Of a stretch of DNA of 64,000 nucleotides, positions 13,301-25,003 are shown piece after piece; positions within the stretch are counted from its first letter, which is position 1, and the number at the start of each line of letters is the position of its first letter. The notes under the pieces are model-generated. The model worked only from the letters and a program-made list of their open reading frames with translations, was not told the DNA's origin and did no database searches. Both the position numbers and the translations under genes were made by a program. Source of the DNA: Nageia nagi (taxonomy: Eukaryota > Pinophyta); contig JBITNC010000001.1 in the NCBI GenBank assembly GCA_050084985.1, positions 29,636,001 to 29,700,000 on the forward strand. The letters are read 5' to 3'.

Positions 13301-13750
13301 ACAATGCCAACTTTTAAAGTTATTTAACACATCTTATGTTACCTTAAAAGAGTATATCGAGTTGCGGCCAACTCTAAACAATGGCAACTATTCCGAAGCA
13401 ATTCATCAACTTCTATGGGCCTGAGAAGCCCTTATATATCAATAATTTCTATGCTACTGGATCGCAATTTAGGTCCAATTCTATTGGTTCTATTTATAGT
13501 AATACCATCTTCCATTAATACTACGTGTTCTAATGATCCTACTCTTGTTTACACAAAATCAATTGTGCAATATCACCTTACCAATTACGAAAAGAGAAGC
13601 CTTCCATCCACCACTTTTTGATTTCAGAACAGGCCTCCTCCGGATATCCACAGACCCATCCTTCACCCAATCTAAATCACCATTACTTCCCGTTTCTTGC
13701 CTTGATGGCTTGCAAAACTCCACCCATTCATCCCAATAAAAGAATTTCAT
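10325..13750 (-). CDS. NPF (NRT1/PTR family) transporter, complete four-exon gene
   Basis: Proton-coupled membrane transporter of the plant NPF family (members carry nitrate, peptides, hormones or specialised metabolites); the substrate cannot be told from sequence. Exons on the minus strand: 13582-13750, 12779-12996, 12092-12645 and 10325-11192. Introns of 585, 133 and 899 bp all have GT..AG ends, and the spliced frame is 1809 bp, 602 residues plus stop. The second exon is 218 bp, the size I recall as usual in the family. Visible motifs: the ExxER proton-coupling motif (EFSER, residues 59-63), GTGGHKP (173-179), FFNWWYF (203-209), CLDKAAI (315-321) and a C-terminal DYFYWLLAGL. The ATG at 13750 is chosen because an in-frame TAA lies just upstream and no other ATG intervenes. 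The length and the first 56 residues, including VKDGSVDIRRRPVLKSKSGG, look complete. The style suggests NPF subfamily 5; that is tentative. Confidence 0.95.
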
Positions 13751-14261
13751 GACTTCGACTTCAATCAAAAGTATCCAACAAGATGCTACTAATTACTCTC
13801 TTCAAAAGCAAAAAGCCTAAACCAAGTACATGGACGCCTGCAATTTTCTTTTGTGTGATGCAATGATGGAAATTCCAAGTTCCAGCTATGGGTGGGTCTG
13901 CTCTGAATCTCTTTTTCCATCTTTTGGAATGTATGTTGTTAATTATAAGTTTTCTGCGGAAAGTGGGAGATTATTCCTTGGAAATACCATTCTTTCAGTC
14001 AACTTCAATGGCTATAGAAGTTGAGCTTTGGATTGAAGATCATACTTGTAATTTAACGTTCCGTTGGGAAACCTTTAGTGCCGGTTTCTCTTCCACCATG
14101 GACAAATCCTGACGGAGATATGGCCGGCGCCGCCTCATCCAACGCCAACAATAGCTGGAATTTCAAAAAATTATTACCTGTCAATTAATTTCTTTTTCAC
14201 GTTTTCCTTTTTCAAACAACTGTCATATATATTATATGACTTTTGTATCTGAATCAAATAT
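13751..14261. other. 5' flank of the transporter gene
   Basis: About 510 bp separate the start codon from the first LTR of the retroelement complex. The segment 14040-14160 is GC-richer than its surroundings and has short open frames on both strands: plus MAGAASSNANNSWNF at 14119, minus ALDEAAPAISPSGFVHGG. Neither is recognised. Part of this segment is presumably promoter and 5' untranslated region; no TATA box is obvious. Confidence 0.4.
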
Positions 14262-15407
14262 TGTAATCATAAGTCATTGAATTTATATTTGAGCGTATTA
14301 ATACAAAGGTATTTGTACCTTTTTAAATTTCGATTCTTACCTATTATTTTTCTCTTTTTCTTCCATATTTCATGTATTTTTTGTATTTCGATTTGTAAGT
14401 AATGAATCTACACGATAGAAATTTCATATCATCAAATTAGCAAATCAACAATTTTATTACCTTTACATTCACATATAGGGAAGAGAGGGATACATGGAAT
14501 GGTAAACCTAAACTACACTCAAATACCATTTAAGCCATCTCAATTATTTGTACAAATCTATTTTTTAAAATAACAACAAGAGTTTGAAAAGTAGGTAATC
14601 AAAAGGAGAAGATTAACAAAATCTAAGTTCATAAAAGAAATTTTCGGTGATGGTAGCTATGAGATATTTTGATTTGAATTCCTACAACTATTTTGCAATT
14701 ATAAGGTAAGAATGCATTAAACAATGGAAGCTTACATATTCACACAACATCCATAAACTTGCATATATTATTAAGAATACTGTAGATAGGAAATAATGCA
14801 AGATGCAATAAACTAGACACTATTTCTCTACAATCCAAATACTGGAGTATGTGTCCTAAATATACTAGTTATCGTAATAATAAAATAATGTACCTTATCA
14901 AATCTGATAGTTTGAATCATATACCACACTTTTGCATAATTGTTTAAAGTACAATCATCATATGAACAACATCGATGTCCCTTACTCTAGCATGCCACCT
15001 TTGATGCTAACCTTTAAAAATTAGATGTGCAAATAGTGATATAAGAAATGCAACGAAGGCATAATAACAGATCAACCAATAGGTGGTGTTACAAAATACC
15101 ATTGTTATTCGGAAGTATGATAGGCATGAAATATCTTATATGATTGGTGATGATCTTCTCATATGTCAATCTTTATCTTTGATATTCTTTTATAGCCACG
15201 TTTGGATCTTCTCCCTATCTTAGTATCATCATACATTACATAGTCAATGGTGTATTTATTTCCATTTGATACCACTTACTTTGTTTAACGGTTCTATTAC
15301 ATTAAATATAATATATTGAGTATATTTTGACCCCTTTGTTTACAACACATATCTCTTGGGGTTATATAAATGAATTATTAATAAGAATTCATTTTTAAGT
15401 GTCTACA
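14262..15407 (-). repeat. LTR A (3' LTR of element E1)
   Basis: This is a direct repeat of 20755-21929 (LTR B), and its right part matches 62785-63358 (LTR C). On the minus strand it starts TGTAGACACTT at 15407, immediately after a purine tract (AAAGAGGGGCAAGA), as expected for a 3' LTR. The left end near 14262 is the limit of visible similarity to LTR B. The preceding five bases, AATAT, nearly match AATAC beyond LTR C. Confidence 0.85.
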
Positions 15408-15797
15408 TCTTGCCCCTCTTTAGAGGTGTAATGAAATACATTGAGTACATATCCAAAGAAGAATAGAAATTTTTTGAGAACTTTGAACTCTTTACTTAGC
15501 AACATGATCTTTTGATGCAAGCTCCTTCTCTTCCCCATTTGGTTTGGTTCCCTAGGATTAGTCTTCTTTACTAGTGTAGCCAAGATAAAATACTTTAATA
15601 GTTTGCCCCTTGTTAAACTTCAGTATGGTCTGAACTACTTCTTTATTTGTGAAGTCTGACATCTTAATTGCCATATTTTGATACATAATAGGATCATTTC
15701 AACATTCTGACTCTTTTTGAGGTTTTTGAGGCATAATGAATGGCACTGGTAATGTATCATCTCTACTCTCAAGATATGGATGCTTTGAATCCTTTGC

Positions 15798-15802
<5 letters not shown>

Positions 15803-15838
<36 letters not shown>
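15803..15838. repeat. (TA)n microsatellite
   Basis: About 17 uninterrupted TA dinucleotides at the left edge of the extra segment in E1. Confidence 0.97.
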
Positions 15839-15840
<2 letters not shown>

Positions 15841-15964
15841 CTTGTAGAAGAAAACCAGATTAGAAAATACCATGAGATAATAGATTATATTAGAAAATCT
15901 AGCAGCATTTATGGATACATAGTAAAATGTATCATTCATTGGGTATGAATCAAAGTCAACATTC

Positions 15965-16245
15965 TGCCTTACAGTTGCATCACTAATTTACATTTAAGTG
16001 AGTGAACTTTCACTAGCTGTATTATTGGCCATCGATGATAAGGCATTTTATGTCCCTAATTCGAAGATATTATGCTTTTAAGATTGTAAGCATAACCATT
16101 TTGGATACGGTATGAAGCAATATCCATATTCTTACTTATAGTCGCATCACCGATTTACATTTAAGTGAGTGAACTCTTACTAGCCATTTCATTGGCCATT
16201 GAAAATCACACATTTTACGTCCTTGATCTGAAGACATGTGCTTGA
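15965..16245. repeat. Diverged tandem duplication, about 165-bp period
   Basis: The segment TTTACATTTAAGTGAGTGAA and its neighbours occur at about 15988 and again at about 16155, with matching flanks (CTTACAGTTGCATCAC versus CTTATAGTCGCATCAC; TGGCCATCGATGATAAG versus TGGCCATTGAAAATCAC). No function is recognised. The duplication lies inside the extra segment absent from E2. Confidence 0.8.
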
Positions 16246-16789
16246 CATTTTTTTGTATTTTTATCTTTATAAAATTCATAATATCGGAGACAGACAAGCA
16301 AGAAATATGGTGCTAACATCATTTCAAAACTAAAATCAAAACTTGAAATTGAAATGAAACATAATATACACATACCTCATTAAGATTCATCGTTGATTTT
16401 CGAGGTACAAACTCTCACTCTTTATGCATAAAATTATTTAATATGGGTATATTTGAAGGTTTTTTATTCTTCTTTGCCATCCATCGAAGATAATCTATAT
16501 GCACCTTATCCTGTAGCTTCCATAATGATGAGCATCCAATTATTATGTAGATTTCAACTTTAACATTATTATTGTCATCGAAAAGAGGAATGTCAAAGCT
16601 CATCTAGGGTTTTGGATGGAACTTTATTGAGTTTTAATTTTATTTTTAATTTATATTTATGTATTATATTATGTTGAGAATTGATTGTCATATGCAAAAA
16701 AAGATTGATTTATATGATCTATTATTATCATAGTCGATATGTGTAAACAACAAAAGGTTTAGTATCTATTTGATAAAGTTTGTTTAATT

Positions 16790-17545
16790 TGTTTCATATT
16801 TTATTATATTTTTTAATTAGATATTTATATTTATATGATGTAAAGTAATTAATTTAACATCAATATTGTATCTTTTTAAAAATATTTAATATTTCAATAG
16901 GTGACATTGGTGGTAATGATGATAGTGATGGTCATGATGACTTTCATGAGAAGGTAGATAGGTCATCCCAATATTATCTAATCAATGATAACATATGGAG
17001 GATGGTGAAGATCCACAATGTGATCGTACATCTAAGACTGATATTCTAGTGCCTAGAACATCCCTTTGCTGATCATCCTATCGATTCATTGATCAAATGA
17101 TTGATCCTATAGGATCAACCCTCTGTGTACCAATCAAAGATAGTATTTATTTAATAAATTTTATTTACTTTTTTTTAATTATCTTTTCTTATATATTTTT
17201 AATTAGATATTTAATTTTATATGATGTAAGGTAATTAATTTAACATCAATATTGTATCTTTTTATAAATGTTTAATATTTCAATGGGGTGACACTGGTGG
17301 TAGTGATGACAATGATGGTTATGATGACTTTCAAAAGAAGGTGGGTGGGTCATCCCAATATTTTCTAATCAGTTCCAACATGTGAAGGATGGTGAGATTC
17401 ACAATGTGATCATACATACAAGATTGATATTCCATTGCTTACAACATCCCTTTGTTGATTGACCTACTAGTTGACTGACTAATCCTATAGGATCAACCCT
17501 TTGTGTATCGATCATAAATTGTATGTGAGAAATATGAAATTAGCC
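16790..17545 (+). repeat. Tandem duplication, about 386-bp period, with acidic coding remnant
   Basis: The segment around TTTAATTAGATATTTA at 16812 recurs at 17198, an offset of 386 bp, and both copies run on through GATCAACCCT near 17117 and 17495. On the plus strand both contain a short acidic frame (GDIGGNDDSDGHDDF versus GDTGGSDDNDGYDDF) preceded by an acceptor-like TTTCAATAG in the first copy. The protein is not recognised. It replaces the reverse transcriptase and integrase core of E1. Confidence 0.8.
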
Positions 17546-17609
17546 CATAAATCATGCTCCATACATCCAATATATATATGTACCTTTTTATAAAATATTT
17601 GAAAAATAA

Positions 17610-18500
17610 CTAATGTAGCAGGGAAGCACCTTCTATTGTTTCAACCTCATATATTCCAAAATAAGCATGGGGTTTAAAGAACTTCCTTCTTTTCCTCTTA
17701 CCATGGTATTTTGGATACTTAGTTTGTGCTCCCATGGTATCTTGAATAGAATAATCTATTTTAAATATGTTCATAGACATAAGCATTATAAAATATCTGG
17801 AAGAAAAAATTGAAGTGTGTTCTATTTCCCTAGTGCTAGTAGTGCTAATAGTGTTGACACCATGATGCCTAGACTTGCAATATATCCTTGATATTTTAGG
17901 AGCCTTAAAAATTTCCACCACTACCATGATTTCACCCTTTCAATCAAACCCTTTAATATCTTATTCTAAACTATCAAAACTGGAAGTAAAACTTCTGTCA
18001 TCCATTTTACAATGTCCCAACCTACTTTTTTATTTTGTATCCCATTTTGGATGAGCATCTAGGACCTCATTAATAGATTCTATGCCTTGCTCATATTTTT
18101 GAAAAGAACCTCCTTTATGCTTACAAAGTCCTAAGTAATTTAAAATAAAAGGTGTATTTATGATCATTACATTACTTACTTTTGATTATCATTTTTTATT
18201 CTTTTGAGTATTCTTCTTTGATGTTTGTTTAAGTTTTGGTTCATCTTTCATGTTGGAGGTTTTTGTCTTAAAATTAAAGGATGATGAATCTTAGTTGTAT
18301 AAAAACTCTTGTAACTTTCTTTGTTGATCAATCATGCATGCAAAATAGTGTTCACAAGTTATTGGGAATGTTGACACTAGCCATCATGTACCTTAGGTTG
18401 CCCATGTTCCCTAATGGAATGAATAATATCTTCATCTTTAAAATTATACATTCCTGTCTCTATTTAAATTATTTAAGGTTCTTTAACATCAATTTTTATT
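17610..18500 (-). pseudogene. E1 segment between protease and missing RT, unidentified
   Basis: The minus-strand open frame 17610-17927 (105 codons) and further short frames to about 18500 continue leftwards from the protease. By position they would be the linker before reverse transcriptase. No domain is recognised; the frame is basic near KYHGKRKRRKFFKP. Confidence 0.4.
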
Positions 18501-18960
18501 TCTTTATTGAGCTCATTATAGGGATGAAAGTGGCTTCCACCCTTCCAATCATGCTTTTAGGATCATCATCTACATATATTATGTAGCTTTTCTCATCATG
18601 CTTAAATTTCAAACATTTATGCAAAGTAGATGAAACTTCCCCCATAGCATGAATTTATGGTGTTCCCAACAAGATATTATAAGGTAGCCTTTTATCCATC
18701 ACATAGGTCTTGGTCTCCATAGTCTCAACATTATCAAAGCCCTTGATTTGTATATGTGATTTTGCAATATTATTTTATGATATTTTCACCAAATTTATTA
18801 AGGAAATTGGGTAATAAAATATTGAGTACTAATTTGATATCAACTACAACTTCTCTTGCATATTTTTCATTGATCTTGACCTTGATATGTAGTGCCAAAT
18901 TGCAATCTATTACCTCTTGTGTAGGCTATTCATCATCAATTTAGACCATATTTACCTATC
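18500..18960 (-). pseudogene. E1 aspartic protease region remnant
   Basis: Minus-strand translation gives RLPYNILLGTP followed by IHAMGEVSSTLHKCLKF. This is the segment after the active site in plant gypsy proteases (usually PYNALLGRPWIH..AVPST). A stop replaces the expected Trp after GTP. Confidence 0.75.
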
Positions 18961-19222
18961 TATAAGACACAAAAACATTTTTGAATACACTTATTTTAAT
19001 GTTAGAATCAACCAATTCACTGTCAAGTGCTTTAAATAGAGCCTTTCTATGCCTGTAAGTAGTCATAATTAATTCATACATGCTAATTTAGGAAGGATTA
19101 TTCTTCATTTGAGTAGTATAGTCATATTTGAATTTAGTGTTAGGAAGAGTAGGAGAGATATTACTTATAGTAATTTATATTGTATTAGGGATACCATTAT
19201 TCTTACCCATTATAGTAACCCT

Positions 19223-20520
19223 TCATTCTTCCTTAGTTAATGAAGAACATACTTCTAGTTCATCTTCTTCTTTTTCATAAATAACCATGTTAACCATATT
19301 GAATGATTTATGAATATCTTGGTTGATAAGAGGCTTAACCATTTCTTCACATTTATATTCAGTAATTCCCTTATCAAGAATTTCTTTCAATATTTTCTTT
19401 AAATCTAAGAAACTATTTGTATAATGGCCCTTCACTTGGTGATAACCATAATATGTTCCTAGTTTATAGCATCTAGGTTTATCCTCATCCTCATTTAATT
19501 CTTTTCCTTGAATTATTTCAAGTATACCTTTTGCTAAGCAATCCTTAAACATATTCATATGATAAACATGAAGCTTAATGAAATTATCTATCTTTTCTTC
19601 TCTTAAGAAGCTTTAGTATTGATTTTAATGGTATTAAATTTGGTATCTTAATTCTTTGTATATGTCTTCCTAGGAAACTCTTTATTGGTGAATGTATATT
19701 TGAGTTATCTTGCTTTTACCATGACTTTCTCTTTTATGATAAGAATATGTGTCGCCAATCATGAATTGTTTCTTCATGTAATCAATCAACAACACACTTG
19801 TGTGTAGGATTTATACTTTGCATAAATACTTTTGCTATGTAATTTTTTAAAAAGGAACCATCCAATGCTCTCCATATTCTCTAAAATTGAGGTATGGATT
19901 TCTTCAATCTTTTACTAGATCCTTTCTTGCATAACATCATATCTATCAATGTAAGAGCTTGCTAAATGTTGCACCTAAAATGCATCTTGAATAATTTTCC
20001 CAATTGAACATATGAAGTAATTGATTTAGAAGATCCAATGCATAGAACCATTTATGAGCCTCATTGGTAAGACTTAGAGGAAAATAAGTGTCCTTTAAGT
20101 TAATTTTATATTTCATTTGAGATTTGTAAGATACTAAAATCCTTGTAGGTGGACATTAGGATCCTCTTCTCCATTGAATTTCTCAATTTTTGGTTCCCTT
20201 TTTAAGGTAAGAAAAGTCTTCTAGATATTTTCACTAAGGGGCATAACTTTATCTTTTTCACCTCTATTTTTATTACACTAAGCAAAAATAATATTGAAAT
20301 GTTTGAACATTTCACAATCTATAGTATTATATCCTTTTTGTATCCCAACATCAACATCGTCAATAGTGTTGGCACTACTTTTCTTAAGTGCATTAATAAA
20401 TGTGGCTTTCAAAATGGTATCCATGCAATTATATCCTACTATTTCTATCACACTTGTTAGTAGGAGATAATTAACTAGTGAATAATGAATTTTGTTAAGC
20501 ATTAGAAATTGATGATTCTA
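19223..20520 (-). pseudogene. E1 gag remnant
   Basis: The frame 20278-20502 starts gag-like sequence, followed after stops by KIEKFNGEEDPNVHLQGF, the usual beginning of the plant retrotransposon gag core. The frame at 19223-19558 holds the zinc-binding-like segment YYGYHQVKGHYTNSFLDLKK, with the expected Cys residues partly replaced. Many stops separate these blocks. Confidence 0.75.
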
Positions 20521-20698
20521 TCTAAATCACTAAGAAAATAAAATATAATAAATGGTTCATTATGAAAAGATGCTATTATTGAGGGATTGCCACCAATCAT
20601 CATAAACTAGAACAAATTTAGAAGAAAAGGGGTGAAAGATAAAAGAATAAATAAGGAGATATGACCAAATAAGGAGAGGATAAATATAAGAAAGTCTT

Positions 20699-20723
20699 TG
20701 TGTGTGTGTGTGTGTGTGTGGTG
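20699..20723. repeat. (GT)n microsatellite
   Basis: About 11 TG repeats just inside the left end of LTR B. Confidence 0.95.
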
Positions 20724-20754
20724 TATACATATACATACATACTTAATAAAATAT

Positions 20755-21929
20755 TCTAATCATAATTCATTGAATATATATTTGAGCATATTAATACAAA
20801 GGCATCTACAACTTTTCTAATTTTGATTCCTAGCTATTATTTCTATCCTTTTCTTCTATATTTCATGTACTTTTTGTATTCCAATTTGTAATTATGAACC
20901 CACATGATAGAAATTCCATATTATCAAATTAGAAAATAAACAATTTTATTACTAATACACTTACAGATAGGGAAGGGAGGGATACATGGAATGGTAAACC
21001 TAAACTACACTCAAAGACCATAAGCCATCTCAATTATCATTACAAATCTAGTTTTTAAAATAGTTTGAAAAGTAGGTAATCAAAAGGAAAAGATTAAGAA
21101 AATCTAAGGTCATAAAATAAATTTTTGATGATGGTAACTATGAGATATTTTGGTGTGAATTCGTAGAACTATTTTTAAGTTATTAAACACAAACAAATAA
21201 GTGAATTACACAACCAAATCAATGGAAAAACTATTCTAAAACTCAAAGGTAAGAATGCATTCAATAATGGAAGCCTATATATTTGTACAACATCCACAAA
21301 CTTGGATATATTATTAAGAATACTATAGATAGGAAATAATGTATGATGTAATAAACTAGACACTATTTCTCTACAATCCAAATACTACAATATGTGTCCT
21401 AAATATACTAGTTATCATAATAATAAAATAATGTACCTTATCAGATTTGATAGTTTGAATAATATATTGTACCTTCACATAATTTTTAAAGTATAATCAT
21501 CACATGAATGATGTTGACATCCCTTAATCTAGCATGCCACCTCCGATGCTAAGCCTTAAGAATTAGATGCACAAATAGTGATATAAGAAATACGATGAAG
21601 GCATAATAATAGATCAACTAATAGTTGGTGTTACAAAATACTATTTTTATTCAAAAGTAAGATAGGCATGAAATATCTTATCCAATTGGTGATGATCTAC
21701 TCATATGTCAATCTTTAGCTTTGATATTCTTTTAAAGCCATGTCTAGATCTTCTCCCTATCTTGGTATCATCATACATTACATAGTCAATGGTATCTTTA
21801 TGGGCATTTGATACCACTTACATTGTTCAGTGGTCCTATTATATTAAATATATTCCTTTGTTTACAACAAATATCTCTTGGGGATATAAAAATGAATTAT
21901 TAATAAGAATTCATTTTTGAGTGTCTATA
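20755..21929 (-). repeat. LTR B (3' LTR of E2 and 5' LTR of E1)
   Basis: This is a direct repeat of LTR A across its full length and of LTR C across its right half. On the minus strand the start reads TATAGACACTC at 21929 (TG changed to TA), directly after the purine tract CCAAATAGGGGAAAAA at 21930-21945. Gag of E1 lies on its left and integrase of E2 on its right, so one LTR serves two tandem internal regions. Confidence 0.85.
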
Positions 21930-22312
21930 TTTTTCCCCTATTTGGAGGTGTAATGAAATATATTAAGTTACATATACAAAGAAGAATAGAAAATTTTTGA
22001 TAACTTTGAACTCTTTACTTAGCAACATGATCTTCTGATGCAAGCCCCTTCTCTTCCCCTTTGGTTTTGTTTCCCCAAGAATAGTCTTCATTACTAGTGT
22101 AGATAAGATAAAATACCTTAATAGTTTGCCCCTTGTTATACTTTAGTATGGTCTAAACTACTTCTTTATATGTGAAGTATGACGTCTTAATTGCCATATC
22201 TAAATACATAAGAGGTTCATTTCAGCATTCTACTCTTTTTGAGGCATAATGAAGGATGTTGGGCAATGTATAATCTCCACTCTCACGATATGGATGCTTT
22301 GAATCTTTATTC

Positions 22313-22738
22313 TTCTTTTCCATCCATTGAAGATAATCTATATGCACCTAATCTTGTAGCTTCCACAACATCAAAAGATCCTAACCAATTTGATTCAATT
22401 TACCTTTTACTTCATTATTTGCAACAATATTGTTGATATTTTCTTTTAGTACCAAGTCTCCCACTTGAAATGTCTTTTGTTTAATATTTTTGTTGAAGTC
22501 CCTTTTTAACCTTCCTTGATATGCTTTCTTTTCCATCCATTAAAGATAATTTGTATGCACCTGATCCTGTAGCTTCCACAACAACAAAAGATCCTAACCA
22601 ATTTGATTCAATTTTCCTTTTACTCATTATTTACAACAATATTATTGATATTTTATTTTAGTACCAAGTATGCCACTTGAAACATCTTTTGTTTAATATT
22701 TTTATTTAAGTCCCTTTTTAACCTTGCTTGATATGCTT
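22313..22738 (-). repeat. In-frame 213-bp tandem duplication in E2 integrase tail
   Basis: TTCTTTTCCATCCATT starts at 22313 and again at 22526, a period of 213 bp, exactly 71 codons. Both units encode the post-core integrase segment (QVGDLVLKENI ... GKLNQIG ... WKLQD.VHIDYLQWMEK) on the minus strand. A few substitutions separate the units. Confidence 0.93.
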
Positions 22739-23560
22739 TTTGGTGTTCAATAGCATGAATTCTTTTTTCATCAAGAGCTTCTAACTACTGCAATATTTTA
22801 TTTTGAGCATCCTCATCTTATATGTCCCCTTGTAATGATATCCTTAAATATGAAATTTCAATATCTAATGGCACAACTATTTCATTACCATAAACTAATA
22901 AAAATGGAGTTAACCCTGTTGTTGTTCTAATACTTATTATGTATGCCCATAATGCATATGATAACTATTCATGCTAATATGTTTTATATTTATCCCATAT
23001 ATTTGAGAGTATGTTATTTATTATTTTATTTATGCCTCTGCTTATCCATTTCCTTGCAAGTAATAAACTAAATTTTTTTTTCTATCAATATGATTTTTTT
23101 TACAAAATCCATTCATATCTTTGCCTTTAAAGTTTGGCCCATTATCCATAATCAACTGCTAAGGAACACCAAATCATGTTATAATCTTTTCAATTAGGAA
23201 ATTTATAATATTTTATTGTGTTACTAACTTCATTGGGATTGCTTCTACCCATTTCATTGTATATTTAGCTGCTATGATGATAAAATTGTATCCCTCTCTA
23301 GAATGTGGATTTATCAATCCTATTAATTCAACACCCCAAATTACAAATGACCATGGTGACACTATTGAGTGGAGCTCTTGTGTTTTCTTATTTTCAATTT
23401 TTCATGTTTTTGGCATTCTAAACAAGTCTTAACATGATCCTTTCAATCTTCCTCCATTATAGGCTAGTAATATCCTATGCATAGGAGTTTTGTATATAAT
23501 GCCTTTGCATAAAAATGCCTTCTACATATGCCTTCATGTGTCTACTATAGTGCTACTTCT
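22313..23560 (-). pseudogene. E2 integrase remnant
   Basis: The zinc-binding part near 23420-23480 keeps CLEC after YY.PIMEED, with stops where Trp and Cys are expected. The core follows: ELIGLINPHSREGYNF near 23310 (the first catalytic Asp appears as Glu), KWVEAIP near 23250, and LIMDNGPNFKGKDMNGF near 23130 with the second Asp present. The C-terminal part contains the 71-codon duplication. Several stops sit at Gln or Trp positions. Confidence 0.82.
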
Positions 23561-23859
23561 ATTTCATTATGTGTTAGGAATATTAAGAGGGATCCATAAA
23601 ATGATCTTATATATAGTATATATCCAATAATGACATACTTAAGCATTGTCCTTTTTAGCCTTACTTTTTCAATTCTGTCAAAATTTTTAGGAATAATATG
23701 AACTTTAAGATAATTGAAAATTTATGCATACCATTCTGAAGAACTCCCTTCCTATGAAATAATATAAAATTATACATTTATTATTTTATATAAACAAGAA
23801 GGCTGACATAATTTCTTAACTTTGAGAATTATTTCTTCATCCTCTATATGAATAGGCAT

Positions 23860-24306
23860 AAAAGAAGCAACACTTTCCATTGCATCGATATGTCGGTTAT
23901 TTGTCCTTGGAATATTTTCAATTGTATACTTGTCAAAATGACTTAATATGTCAATAGCTACATATTTATATTGTTTAAGCTTTTTATCATTTGTGTTATA
24001 AACATCCTCAACATGGTTGACTACAAGATTTGAATTCCCATAAATTTTTATTTCTATGAATTTTTAACAGTGCAACTACCCTTAATCCTAATAGTAATGC
24101 TTCATATTATTTGTGCACTTGAATCTAAGTTTATATACCATTGGAATTAAATAATTAGTTAGAGATACCAATACAATACCTACTCTTTCCTCATGTGTAC
24201 ATTTTTGAACCATCAAAATATAATATCCAAACCTTTGGTTCATCTTAGTATAACAAACAAATTCATCAAGAATATCCCATTGATCACCAAAATAATGTGG
24301 ATGCAT
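23860..24306 (-). pseudogene. E2 second (archaeal-like) RNase H remnant
   Basis: The frame 24088-24306 and its continuation encode an RNase H fold after the ordinary RNase H: VGIVLVSLTNYLIPMVYKL, then FKCTNNM, GNSNLVVNHVEDVY and IPRTNNRHIDAMESV. The catalytic Glu of the EYEAL motif is missing and the Asp of GDS has become Asn, so the domain is inactive. Its position between RNase H and integrase is that of the extra RNase H of Tat elements. Confidence 0.8.
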
Positions 24307-24319
24307 GTCATCATGCTAT

Positions 24320-24504
24320 CAATTGACCCTTTATTGACTTTTTCTTTACTACATTGATATCAAATTCATGTAAAAACATTAACCATTTTGCTACTCTTCA
24401 TGAAAAATGCTATTTAGATATAAAATATTTCAATGGATTTACTGGAATAACAACATATATAGTACAATATGATAGATAATGTCTCAAATTTTTATTGTAA
24501 AAAT
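24320..24504 (-). pseudogene. E2 RNase H (distal half, left of copia insertion)
   Basis: Minus-strand translation gives KNLRHYLSYCTIYVVIPVNP and, further on, KWLMFLHEFDINVVKKKSIK, the second half of the gypsy RNase H. The first half (YTPMEKLYFGIVF) lies at 30262-30420 on the other side of C1. Confidence 0.82.
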
Positions 24505-25003
24505 TGAGAGATTTGAACTATAACAAGAACAACTCTATACTTACAAGATCATATGAAAGCTCACAATACACATCTAATAAACTCACGAAGCAATCTCACA
24601 AAGATAACACAAGACGTAAGTGGTTCCTCCAACTAGGAGTACATCCACTAACTAGATCTTTTTTCTTAACAAATATCAACTCTTACGATCCTCCTACACT
24701 TTTCTCGTAAACACTATCCTATAGCATAACTTTACTCTATAAATTGGTGTGTGATCACAAAGAGGGATCCTTATATTTATAGGTCATAATTCCTCTTTGG
24801 ATCACCCTTTTATCCAATGTACAAAAGCTTGACATGCACATCCTTTTATCTAAGGGGCATGCTCATGGCATGAAGTGTAGGACAAGTTACATTATCATAT
24901 TCACATAAATACTTAAGGTATCAAATGATACCCTTAAGTATTAGTGAACTTACATAGAAGATTATTACATAACCTTTACAATAATGTATTATACATTCCA
25001 ACA
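24505..25003 (-). repeat. C1 3' LTR
   Basis: 499 bp, starting TGTTGGAATG (minus strand, at 25003) and ending CTCTCAA near 24505. It follows the purine tract AAAAGGAAG. It matches 29764-30261 along its length. Confidence 0.95.

Larger units (their letters stand above)
15408..16610 (-). pseudogene. E1 integrase C-terminal remnant and 3' untranslated part
   Basis: The minus-strand frame at 16415-16603 contains WKLQDKVHIDYLRWMAKKN, matching the integrase tail of E2 near 22320 (WKLQD.VHIDYLQWMEKKN). From 15408 to about 15790 the sequence is collinear with 21930-22305, the segment between integrase and LTR in E2. Between them, about 15795-16460 is extra sequence without a counterpart in E2. Confidence 0.7.
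14262..21929 (-). mobile_element. Element E1: LTR A, deleted gypsy internal region, LTR B
   Basis: A Ty3/gypsy element read right to left: 5' LTR (B), gag, protease, then an integrase C-terminal remnant, polypurine tract and 3' LTR (A). Reverse transcriptase, RNase H and the integrase core are absent. Their place (about 16600-17600) holds a tandem duplication of unidentified sequence. LTR B also serves as the 3' LTR of the neighbouring element E2. Confidence 0.75.

Noticed and set aside
18281-18944. Plus-strand open frames as genes
   Set aside because: They lie antisense to the protease region of E1, whose minus-strand translation is clearly retroviral-like.
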